This document shows, in pieces, positions 12,000 through 23,186 of a stretch of 64,000 bases of DNA. The notes under the pieces are model-generated. The model had not been told where the DNA came from. It did not search any database and saw only the letters and a list, made by a program, of their open reading frames with translations. Where the stretch lies: contig NW_024468912.1 in NCBI RefSeq assembly GCF_011745365.1, forward strand, positions 372,001-436,000, in the 5' to 3' direction. The position numbers and the translations under genes were made by a program. This DNA comes from Cryphonectria parasitica EP155. Lineage: Eukaryota; Ascomycota; Sordariomycetes; Diaporthales; Cryphonectriaceae. The stretch's first letter is position 1. Every line of letters begins with the position of its first letter.

Positions 12000-13700
12000 A
12001 TCGTACAAAAGTACGCGAAATTATAGGCGAAGGATATGGCTTATGACGGCGTTGGGGGTTGAACCGCAGCAGACCACTCACGCGCAGAATGAAGATAGTC
12101 TCACGAGGGTGGAGTTCGTATAATCTTGATCATCTCGCCGCACAGAAGGCCAAGGAGCGAAAAGGGCTTTCCCATGCTCGTCACCGTCACGGTGGCGGAC
12201 AGAGGCTACGCATCCTTACCTGAATCGCGAATCTATGAAAGAAAAAAAGAATTGTTCAGTGCCTCAGAAATTTTCTAGCGTAATGCAACCCGACCTCAAT
12301 CACGACTTCTCATTGGGCATTGTACTTTGATGTCAGCACCCGATCTAATATTTAAGGGGCTGCTGGCTGTTTGGTAACGATTCGTATAATCACACCGCCT
12401 CACAAAGTACACTCGCAAAGATTGCTAGTCATGGACATTGTGACGGTATCATCGAAACATTTGGCGTTGAGTAATATATCTCCGTCACAGATACTACTGT
12501 TTTGGTGATCTGCAGATTCAATAGACAAGAGAGCCGGGGTAGGAGGGAGCAAAGGGGTTGGGGGCGGAGATATATCAGAGAGGACCAAAAGATTGTACCG
12601 AGGGCCAACTTCATAGAGCAAATGTACATTGATTTACCGAGTTCATGAACCAAAGGTATCCTCCAGGATCAAGGTTGACACAGAAGATACTTAACCTGTA
12701 GAAATACCGAAAGCACGGGGATGTCAATGTCGAAAGTGAATGCTGATCCAATAAGTATTTGATATGCTGATAGCAACTTAGTTGACGATTGCCAATATGT
12801 CATCGGAACCTCCACATGAAGAATACTCACATCGTGTCAAAATATGATCACCTTTATGTACTTGAAGAAACAGAGAGCCTGTCCAAACGGGACTTTTCAT
12901 AACAGTTCAGGTCGTCCACCGGTTTCTTCTCGAACGGGTTTGAAGACAGCGAGGTTTGTACAATAGTTCAGCACATTAGTAACAGTCAGAGAACATGCTT
13001 AGTCTGGGACCGTGATATGATTATTGACTGTCAGTACACTAGTATGGGAATACCACTGTGAAGACGACAAGAATTGCATCATCAAGACAGACATTCAGAT
13101 TCCATAACCTTGTTATCATCGCAAACGGATCTCCAACATCGCTGTTCCCGTAGCATTACTATTGTTTATAAGGACCTTTTCCGATAGCATTGAAATCCTG
13201 ATTTAACACAGCTTGATAGCAAACTTCTGAAAGAAAACTTTCAACTGAGCAAATATAATTTAAAAAATATTTCCAAAGTCTGAGATTTTACACAATATTT
13301 GATGGGCGCAGGAGTATTAGGAACAGTTTTACTCACTTGGTATCTTGTGACAATTATAGGATAGGTCTAAACAGGAGCGTAACGCATAGACTCTTGTTGA
13401 CAGAAAAAGTCGGCCACCTTCAGCAATAGCTAGGTATTGATCGAGAAAGAGTTCAGCATGGTATGGATTATGCTTCGAAAGCAAGGCTTGTTGGGTCAGG
13501 ACTTCCTTCGTGCATGATTGATGTCTTCGGATTTCACACAAACTGGGACGATCCCTGACAGTAATTCGCAAAATAATTGTTGAACGGTCTGTTCTGAACA
13601 TATATCACACAGCCCCACAGACTGTCACGCTTACTTGCGAACTCGTCTATGCTCAGTGTATGAGTATTCATGTAAATTTAAGTAATCAGGTGGCAGAACA
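12000..13700. other. AT-richer gene-free stretch
   Basis: Visibly richer in A and T than its surroundings, especially 12720-13320, with no frame over about 90 codons. On the minus strand several GTGAGT donor-like words occur (for example near 12830 and 13335), but I could not chain them into an exon series. It could be a decayed repeat or a non-coding transcript; neither is demonstrated. Confidence 0.4.
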
Positions 13701-16302
13701 TAATCATTTAATGATAGGCCTGCTTAGATAGATGCTCGGCAAACTACAGCAGGCGCCGGAAAGATCGGAATTTCCTATACACCTGGGTCTACCAATGATC
13801 TGAACGAAGTCTGCAGCACATTACAGCGTTTCGCCCCCTCTCCCCTCTATTCGTCTGAGTCTGGAGGAACGACGTCTTCCCTAGCCTATCTACTTAGACA
13901 CTCTAGGGCTCTGGCTATCCTCGGACTCGCGATGGCTCCCTGTTTGGTACAATTCCGGAGATGACCTGTGGAAGGAGAAGTCCCGACACATGACAAGTCA
14001 GCTAACAAAAGTACCACGGAGTAGAACATACAGCCGCCTAGACACGGCGCCGGCATGGAAACCACCACCTCAAGCAGTAGGATCGGCCCCCAAATGTCAC
14101 TCACACGAAAGTCTATCAATCCTGCCGTCGTACGAGCCTACGGCCCGGCATGAATGCGAACTGCCGTGTTGGGGCTAGTAAGCAGCCATAACTCTGCTGG
14201 CTGGACGGGTGGCCTGCTAGCAAAGCATTGCAAGTGTGCAGTCGAGGTCGCGGAGGCACTGCCTACGGGTTGGGCTGTGCGTAACGATCCGGCTGGTGGT
14301 TTCCTCCAGGGAAATCTCAAAGGGGACATTGCTCCGATCGTACACGCTACCATCAAAAAAGTGCAGATTATTCCCATGCACATTCCGGATAGACGGCGAG
14401 TGCTCCTCGCCATGTGAATCATTGCCCTATGAAAAGCAGTAATTCCTTTTTTTTCCCTTCCTTTTTGCCACTGCAGCCCCTTGTAGATCAGTACTTCTCA
14501 GCTCGTATAGCTAAGGAGAAGCCAGTAAAAGAGCAGCAGAGACATTTGCCTTGTTTCGGCCGGCATAAGCAGATTTGTCCCTTTTGCCGGGCGCCGAAAC
14601 CATGTTCTAACCTGGGTACGTATGTGCTTATTTGCTGTTGAATCATTACTAGTGGCCCCTCGCACTCGGTGATCTAGTCGAGGGCATTGAGATCATTGAG
14701 AACCATTTACATGTCTACTTTCGCTTATGAAATATGGTTCATGGATCCTCGATTGGTACTTGGACTCTTGCATAGCTGCCTATGAAATTATCAGTCGACA
14801 GCCGCCCTGTGACTCACGCTACCGTGCTTACAATTGCACACCAACCTATCGATGCGGGACAATTTGACGATGATACGCTCCTAAATCGCCTGCATAGGAT
14901 GCCACGTTTTCCAATACCATGCCTTTGCATTCCTTCAAGGCCACCATCCTGAGTATGCTAAGCAATGCACATGCATGTACTGCGTGATCATGGACTGATT
15001 GAATATAGCCCCAACTTTGCAAGGGTAAGCACTAAGCGCCGCAGCCCAGCATGTGCAGGTAGTAATTATCACAGACGGGTCATCTAGACATTGCAGTGAG
15101 ATGTTGATTAGAAATCACAATGTTGCGGTAGGTCCATACTCACTTCAGAGGTCATCATCATCCGACTTCACCTGCCCTTGCATTGTTCGGATTCCTTCTT
15201 ATGTGCGCCCCCAAAAAGGAGAAAACAGATTCAATTGAATCAAGAAGAAAGCCTACTGGGGTTTCATATTAAAAACATTGATGAATAATCACACATGTAC
15301 CACAAAGCCCGCCTGCTCCTTAGCAATTCTACGCGAACGTCATGTGATGAAACCTCATGTTGGCGGGCCATGTCTGCCTGCATACCTTGAAGTACTCACT
15401 TGAGAATACACAATTTGAAAAGATCTTACTTGCCTGCCATACAGAAATCAGGCCCCAGTAAGGCGCCACAATGTTAGTTCGAAAGCAAGATGGGTTACAC
15501 CGCGTTGTCAGCGCTGGGCTTGCCTTGGTTTAGCGAATGTGGAATCAGCTTGTGACTAGACGTTGGCGGCGCAGTGAGAGTCTTTGCTGAGCCATTCTGT
15601 CCTGATCCCCACGTGTTCATTATAGGTCTGAAAAGGGTGTTACCAAGGTCAAGATGACCGTTGCCGTACGCTGACCTTGAAATTCTTCCGACACCAGGCT
15701 CATACTTGATGTACTTATGGAAGGGGACTTTTCTGCACACTACCCACATTCCCGCCAAATCCACGTCACTTTCAAAGTAAAATAAAAAGGCGAGCCTCCT
15801 CGTCAGCGGGAATCCTACAAGCCGCAATCCTCCCGATCACAAAGTGCCAGATCTCATCCCGTAGTGAAAAGGCGGGGAAACCTAGCCCACCCCTACACGG
15901 CCAGAAGGCTAGGGGAGGGGGCCAAAACTGAGTTTTTGTACACTGGTACATTCGAAATACTCTTTGCTTTCCGCTCTCCAAGTACACGGGACTCGACTGA
16001 TACAAGACGTGAGCCCCCAACGACGGCATCGCCTCGTAATTCGACCCAGCGTACCGAGTCATCACACCTAATCGATACGTTCACCGTCAAGCAATCTGCT
16101 TACTACACTAAAGCCCACATGACATGACCTTCACGCGACGGAGCCAGCCCTTTGGGGAGGTCAAGCGACGCGTCGCCAGAGCTGCAGTGAAATGATTTTG
16201 ATGTTTCGTTGGTGATCAGCCAGGAAGCCGATGTCGGCGACCTGTTCACCCCCTACTTTTATGGTGTGCTGACTGCTTTTCGATATGACCATCTGTTGTG
16301 GG
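13701..16302. other. gene-free stretch
   Basis: No supported gene. Short frames at 14154-14417 (plus) and 15495-16065 (minus) have protein-like stretches but no recognisable motif and no convincing splice pattern. Confidence 0.4.
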
Positions 16303-17148
16303 TCAAGGCAGCCCCTTCGGCACAGAAGGGAAGAAGGACGGATTGGAGAATCGCTCGCGGTTTCGCTTATCCGCCTCAGCCTGTCGCTTCATTGACAGCC
16401 GATTCTGATAGAAGGATCTACACCTGGTGTCAGCGATTGCTCGTCTAATTGACCGCATCTTGGAGGCGTCAGACCTGTGAAGTTGAAAGACACGCGGCTC
16501 TTCTTCCGGTTTCGCCTGCTCCTGCTCCTGAATTCAATAGTCTGTGGTAAGCAAATTGAAAGAGAGAGAAAAGAAGGAGAAAAAAGGTCTTTTCAGAACT
16601 GGAGCGGTCCCCCACCTTTCCGTTGGGGGCTGAGTCTTTCTTCTCACTGCCTCCGTCCTCCGGTTTCTTTTCTTCTGTCTTCTTGTCCTCTTCCTTGCCC
16701 TTGGACTTGTCGGCCTCGTCCTTCTCCTTCTTCTTACGCTGCTTCTCTTCGTACTCCTTCTTCACCCTCTCGACTTCTTCTTCAAGCTCCTTTTTCTTCT
16801 TCGCCTCGATGGCGGCTTGATCGACAATGGGGGTGCAAAACCCGTGATCCTTGAGATGTGAAGTGCACACGTAAAAGAAGTCCTACCAACCAAGATATGA
16901 GCCAATTTTTGCCGAGATTTTTGCCGAGAGATTTTTGCCGAGAGAAAGCTAGGCTAAAGGGCTAGAGACCATGATCGTAGCATGCAATAGTGAGGCCCAG
17001 GCATGGAAATGACATGTCGCGGCAGAGAACTCACCTGTTTTCCCTCGGTTATGAGTACACTTGTGCTAAGCTTGAAGCATATTGCGCAGGATTTTGCTGC
17101 TGTGTCTGCTACCTTGCGGTGGATGTACACGTTGGGAAACATTGACAT
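16303..17148 (-). CDS. VFA1: Vps4-associated protein 1 (VFA1 family)
   Basis: Exons are 17148-17035, 16882-16616, 16527-16475 and 16417-16303 on the minus strand, giving 182 residues with all phases consistent. The N-terminus carries a zinc-knuckle pattern, C21-x2-C24 and C44-x2-H47 (SCAIC, then YVCTSH). A long charged coiled coil of KKKKELEEEVERVKKEYEEK type follows. The C-terminus has the family blocks EEPRVFQLHR, SFYQNRL and NPSFFPSVPKGLP. In yeast the family binds the AAA-ATPase Vps4 at endosomes and supports multivesicular-body sorting. The last intron is 57 nt (GTCTGA donor, GCTGAC branch). The donor at 16615 (GTGGGG) is weak, so that junction is the least certain. The first intron contains a small tandem repeat. 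Confidence 0.85.
16906..16946. repeat. three-copy TTTTTGCCGAGA tandem repeat
   Basis: Three near-identical 12-14 base units sit entirely within the first intron of the VFA1 gene, near its 3' end. Confidence 0.9.
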
Positions 17149-17979
17149 GGTGGGGTTGCGGCAGCTGTTCTCTGAGAGACGCGTGGAGATGAAGCTCAGC
17201 GCAGGAGACGAGATGCGATGTCGTTGAACTTGGGTGATGAGTCGAGGCAGGAAGTATGTGGGGAAATGGGCTGGCGCACAGTCTAGGATCTCATATCTGT
17301 GAATAGTGACACTGTGTTTTAGTCAGCAGCCCACGTGATACCCTTCTTCACCATCGTTCATATTTCGAGCCATATTAGCGAGTCCTGACTTATTGAACTT
17401 GTGCACTGGATATATTCTATTCAGTCAGTATGGTGTGCTCTCGTTGCCGACATACGGTGTACAGTAATCTTTATGGTGCATGTTACATGCTGGGTGCACC
17501 GGCACGGACTTTCTCAATCTGCTCCACTGCGGCAACGAGGTGACACCTTGATCATCAGTTCGCAAGATTGCGTGAAAAAGAAAACGCTTTGATATGACCA
17601 AGAGACTACTAGAATGTTGGCCTCTATATCCACACACTAAGTAGAGTGTCACATCGAATTATCTCTTTATAACACATGCTCTCAAAATCAAAGGTATCAT
17701 GACAACGATTCAATGCCTCCCGAAATCCGCTCAAATTTACCTACTCGCACAGCGAGCGATAATGTGATACGGCCGTCAGTTTGACCGCACATTTAGTTAG
17801 TCACTCAGACGTTGTGATCGCGGCCAATATTAGTCGCATTTGGATGAACCCTCCAATATCGTAGCCCATTCATGGTGTATGCATTCGCGCTGTCGCAGCC
17901 CGGACCCTCTATTATGATGTCTTTTGGTAAAAATTGTATCCCAATATGCACTGCTCGGGGGGTTGTTCTGCGATGTCGT
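17149..17979. other. intergenic region
   Basis: Between the VFA1 start and the 3' end of the small membrane-protein gene (both minus strand). No gene is seen. Confidence 0.6.
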
Positions 17980-18228
17980 TCATTTGCTCTGAACTTTGAT
18001 TGCGTAGTACATGTAGCCGCCGACGCCGAAAATGATTGTCGCAACTGTGTCCAAGTTAGCATGCTGAGCATAGAGCACCAGTCTGCCGTCGCAAATGAAA
18101 GCGATGAGTAATTACTCACCCACAGCTAGAGTCTCTAGCACAGTATGGTCCACACTCCTCTTCATCAGGACATTGGTGTGCACCTCCGCCACCAGCTCGC
18201 TAAATATCCGTGGATCGAGAACAGGCAT
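17980..18228 (-). CDS. 57-residue single-pass membrane protein, unknown
   Basis: Two exons, 18228-18120 and 18044-17980. The intron has a GTGAGT donor, a TGCTAAC branch sequence and a CACAG acceptor, and the phase is kept. The product starts MPVLDPRIFSELVAEVHTN and ends YYAIKVQSK. Residues about 33-53 form one hydrophobic segment (LAVVATIIFGVGGYMYY) that fits a single membrane span, with a short basic tail. There is no signal peptide before it. Size and layout resemble small subunits or assembly factors of mitochondrial or ER membrane complexes, but I do not recognise the family. The clean intron and the position between two expressed-looking genes argue that it is real. Confidence 0.6.
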
Positions 18229-19264
18229 GGTCACCGAGTATTCATAGTCTGAATACTTGACTTGAAGAAAAATAAAATAAAATAAAAAAAAAGTACGTGG
18301 TGGTGAAGGAAATCGTGGATCGATCGTGAAAATCTTCAAAGGGGCACCCTTGAAGATCGCCCGTCGTTTAAATAGGTCTCTGCACACTGAGGCTGTTTAA
18401 GGCGTCACAACCGCTGCACAATCTCGTACCTTGGGAATGGGATCATTATCGCCTGATGGTATGGCATTTTGTGTCTGAAAGTGTTTCCTAGGGGGCGTTG
18501 CGGCGTTCTGACGGATCAATGGGAGCTCTGCTGAGTTTCATTGCGCGCGGGTGAACGTTTCAGGTTACGGCCACTTTCAACAACTGACACCAGAACTAAG
18601 AATTAGCCGATCCTCAGAATTGAAGATTAGGAAATGCCCTTGTCATGTCCCTGGTCCTCATGAAACTCGGGAGACTATACTCTGGGCTCACAATCGTGCG
18701 TTGCAAATGACTTCAATTACGATTATGCTGCCGGTCTAACCGTCGTCCTCGTCGTCGTCGTAGATGCCGTAAATGGCTTCAGCCCCGCGCTACAAAGAGT
18801 AAGGAAACAAAAGCTGGGATTCTAAAGGCCAGATACGCAGTAGTGCAGCTTGTTATGTGCATCGCCTACAACCGTAACCACGAGAACGCCGAGAAATCCA
18901 AATTTGTCTCCGTCGAAGCACAGAAAGCAAGGTAACCCTGGACGGCGCCTCCTGAGGTTGGGGACAAGATAAGGATATGATCTTTCAATATTGTCTCCTG
19001 TCTCCTGTCTCAATGCAGACAGCAAGTTCGACTACTTGCGCAGCTTTTCTGTTCCTACAATTCCACGAGTTGAAGACATGCTATCTCAAAGGCAACAGGA
19101 GACATCTCTCATTTTTAATCACACACCCATTCAATAACGTGCACACAGAGAGACGAGTAACAAAATGGAGCAATGCAATTGACACAAGTAATACAGTCCG
19201 AAATGAATTTTAACCCTCAACTCCAGAGCACAGAAAACCTCCCAAACCCAAACCAAACCTGGTC
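18229..19264. other. intergenic region
   Basis: Promoter side of the small membrane-protein gene and 3' flank of the rhodopsin-domain gene. A (TAAAA)n-type patch lies at 18268-18292 and a GTC-rich patch near 18740-18760. No gene is seen. Confidence 0.6.
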
Positions 19265-20986
19265 CTAAACCATTCTGCCAGGATCATTTTCACCATACGA
19301 CACCTCGACCCTCGTAGTCGTCATGATGCCTTGAATGGGTGCCTGCACAAGCGGCGCCAGGCTCTGCTCGCTACGCTGGGTGTACAGACTGTGGTCATCC
19401 GCATCATACCACGAGCTCTCCGTCGCCCCGCCCGCTGCGATGGCGGTACTCACATGCCCTTTGTATGTGCCGTCCTCGTCTGTGTCCAGCACGTCTCCAT
19501 CACCACCATCATCACACGTCTCAAGCGCGATGTCGTCTGTGCCCCGCCCGAATTGAGCGCAGCCGGCCTGGGGGCGGCCCTTGGACGGCAGCGAGCCTAT
19601 CGTGGGCGGCGGAGCGTGTGTCTTGGAGCTGCCTGTTGTCCTCACGCGCGAGCTGCTCTTCTTCCCGGAGGTGCTCTCGCCGATGAGCCTGGGCGCGACG
19701 TGGTGGAAGAACCTGCGTAGCGTGGGGAGCATGCCGCAGATGATGATCAGGTTGGACTCGATAACGCTGTACGCGGGGAAATTAGCACTGCGACAAGAGA
19801 TCAGAGGGATCAATGGTACAGCAACGTATGACTTACATGAGCAGACTCGCGTCGGCTATCTCCCAGGTATTATCGGGATTTTGCATTAAATTTGGAAGAA
19901 TGACGGCTCGCAAGATCGAGGTGATAACCGTCCTGTAAAAAGCGTCAGGAACGCCGACGTCCAAAGGATCAAATCGCGGGCGGAGAAACCGACTTACACA
20001 GACCCGATCCCGAAGATTCCGAGCAAACCCAGCTTCTGCTTAAGTGGCATATAGTGCAGACCCAACACCATTGGTATAGGCAGGAAGAACAGGATAACAT
20101 CGGACACGATGTTGAAGATGGCGGTGGCAATGTATAGCGCCGGAGGACTGATGCACGACCCGCTCGTGATGTAGACGTTGAATGCTTTCTCTACGGGGTT
20201 GCAAGCGAAGACGAGGCAGAAGAAGATGCCGATCGAATAGGAAACAATGAACATTATGGTACCGAAGATAGACCAGCGCATCCAGGTTGAAGGCGATAGC
20301 TTCAGGTAGAATACCAACAATGCTAGCTTCGTGCAAGAACCTGCGACGATGTATATGGGCGAGGATATCCAGAGATTCTAATAGAGGCACCAAAAATGTC
20401 AGCATACATCGATAAAAGACCTTGGGGCGAGGTTAGTTGTCACTAATCAGACGTACGAATAGATACCGGTTGAACTGTTCGATTGGTATTTCCCACATAT
20501 GCACGCCAATAAATCCATTCGCAAACCCATCTGTCAAGTTGTCAGATTATTCACAACAAAACATGACTGGTGACAACCAAACTTACAAACGACGAAAATC
20601 TGCGATGCGAGGGCTGTCACCTAGACTCCTTTGTTAGGCTTCAGATCCAAGACCTCGAAGGGAGCACTGCGTCTCGCTTACCCATGACACTGCAAGAAGC
20701 GCTGTCAAAACGCAACATTAGCAACTAACCTCTATATATGCTTCAAGCTTCCACAAAAGCTGTATACCGGTAGACGAAGAAAAGAATTCGTAGGCTTACC
20801 ATCGTCAAGCTGCAAGCTGATACCGGTAACCAGTTTTACATAGACCCGTTGCGCCGTGAACAGCAGCGCCAGCACGATGCCCACACCAAAGCACCAGTAT
20901 GTCGCAAGGTCGGCATGCCGCTGAGGATGATCAAAGTCGACGACGTAACCGGCTGGAGCAGGTATGATACTGGTTACATTACTCAT
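19265..20986 (-). CDS. rhodopsin-domain (Pth11/SAT4-like) integral membrane protein
   Basis: Seven exons: 20986-20800, 20701-20682, 20620-20587, 20530-20457, 20377-19998, 19932-19837 and 19787-19265, 437 residues, all phases consistent. An extracellular N-terminus precedes seven hydrophobic spans over about residues 30-290. Typical family signatures are LQLDDALLAVSW after the first loop, WEIPIEQFNRYLF, YLKLSP, FACNPVEKAF, the segment CISPPALY followed by FNIVSDVILFFLPIPM, and an IADASLLIANFPAYSVIESN segment. The cytoplasmic tail is long, Ser/Gly/Asp-rich and probably disordered. Fungal members of this family are mostly uncharacterised membrane proteins; some related Pth11-type proteins act in surface sensing. 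The two tiny exons of 20 and 34 nt are unusual but fit the reading frame exactly. Confidence 0.85.
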
Positions 20987-23186
20987 TGTCACGTGCCCTT
21001 CTGGAACAGTAACGGAAACAAAGAAAGCAAAGCAAAGGTGGAACGAAGAATAAAGCAAGACCTCATAGGATGTTCAAACGTAGGGTATCGTCGTGCGACC
21101 TTGAAGGAAACTCTCGTTTAATATGTCGAGGAGGTCGAGATGGTGAACAACCCTTGAGCCTCTATGAATGAAGAGAATTGTAGTCCTTTTGGCGAGTCTG
21201 AAAAGTCTCATGGGCTGAAGAATCACAGTGGCCAAACAAATCTTGCCTTCAATGGAAAGGTTTCTCCAGTCGTCTGTCTCACTAGGAAGATTTGCGTCCG
21301 GGTCTGGGGACCGGGCCTGCCGCCCCCCCCCCCCCCCCCCGAATTAAGGTAGGGGGTATATGCCCGGGGGTTATATCCAAGAGAGACCGCTCCCATAGAA
21401 GGTTATTGGCTCACCTTGTTGAGTAGGATATGGAGAGGATGACAATGTTCAAGGATGGCCTGACTCGTCAATTCTAGAACGATACTTTGTGTGCTCAGGT
21501 CTGAACCACTTACATAGGAATGATACTAAATATGCATGTTAGCTCCACAAAAGACTCGATCGATCTGGTCCACTTGGCTAGGCGGTCATCTCAACCCCTG
21601 TTGAAGAATCCAACAGTCGGGCCTGATTGAGGGTGTTGTCATAGCAGGGAGTGAAATAGGCTGGATGTTTGTATGAGTCGGTGTTTACCACCATGGTATG
21701 CGTGTGACAAGACCACATGAGGGTCGCGTGATTAGTATGTTGATATCTGCCTTCTTAACATCGAATATTATCTTACCAGCCCTGATCATTGGCATTTGAA
21801 TACCCCCAAGCCCTCGTACAAGTACAGAAGACCACAAAGCCCAACCTCGGGAGCTCACAGAATTAATTATCCAAAAACCTTGGTGGACCGTGAGCTCAGC
21901 ACAAGAACAGCGTAGGGTAATTTCTTCTACATCAGTCACATTTGTGCATGGATACGAAAAGCTGTGTGGAGTGGTGTTATGTTCTTGCGTATTCGTTTGA
22001 CGGCAGCACGTTAGCCCTGGTCGACCGGCTGTCGTTATCCGCGCACGACCCATTCAGCCTCCCAGCTGAATGGATTTATTGATGCCAAGCTTGGCCGGGT
22101 GAGCTTCCGTTGGCTAAGTACTCCACTGATCTGCAGGGTCTGCACATGGCGGGAGGGGGTAATCGGACCCGAGGTGAAGGAGATGGGACAAACCTAAAAA
22201 GGTACGTAGTAGTAATTTCGTCTCATATATTGCCAAAAGCTGGGAGTGAAAGGATTTTCACTCGATCGAGATGACATCTAGCAATACTCTGTGCCTATGT
22301 CAGGTCCCTGCATAAGTGTGGTGGATGCGTTAGGGTTTGAGTGAGACATGATCTGCAAGCAATCTTGAGGCCTGAAATGGGGAGAACCTGAGTGACGCGG
22401 CCAGCTCAACTGCTGTGAAGTTTTTTGAGCCTGCTTCATCGGAAACAAAGTTTTGAAGTAAACCCGCCTAGAGCCCGATTTCATGGTGTGAGATCGGTGC
22501 AGGCATGAGGACAAGGCGTATCGACATCCGACGGGGCCTTTGACCGGGGAGGATGCATTGAATGATGTCGTAGAATGTCTTGCTGAACTTCATCGGAAGA
22601 GAGCCGGCACACCCTCTTCTCCTTGATTCCACAACATTTGCTGTTCAGTGATTGATGATGGTCTGCATTCGAAACGACCGTGAGGTCTTGACTCGATCCT
22701 CTAGGTGATACCTAATGGAACACATTGATGGCAGCTATAGGTTCTGCTGGATTGGCCCGCGGCAAGTTGGGGTACGTAGACGCACTCGCCACACTTATAC
22801 ACACCCTCTTTGCGGGCAAGCCGACCCGAGGAAGCGGGGCTCGCCGTAGAGGAGACATGAAAGAAGAGAGCAAGTATGCGAGCCGAGTGTATCGTTTGGC
22901 CTTGCCTGAGCCTACTTTGTCATGTTGTTCGCCACGCCGAACGCTGGGCATAGGTGCTGCGAAATTCGTCAACCTACATTACATGATCTGTTGAGCCTCG
23001 CCGTGCAGGTACAAGGAACCTGCTCGAGGAGTTTGTCGGATAGTTGTGTGAGTTTAGTCTCCCCCGCCCTCCTTCGGGTTCCCCTCCTCTTCATGGTCAC
23101 ATTTGTTCGTTCTGTAATTCATATTTTGCGACGAGCGCCTTCATTAGTGCTCAGCCCTGGCGTCGATATCTGGCCTGGTAGACAAG
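20987..23186. other. intergenic region
   Basis: 2.2 kb without a supported gene between the divergent rhodopsin-domain gene and the FAD-oxidase remnant. It contains a run of 18 C residues at 21323-21340. The segment 22725-22960 is GC-richer and may carry traces of the N-terminal part of the oxidase, but no exon could be established. Confidence 0.5.
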
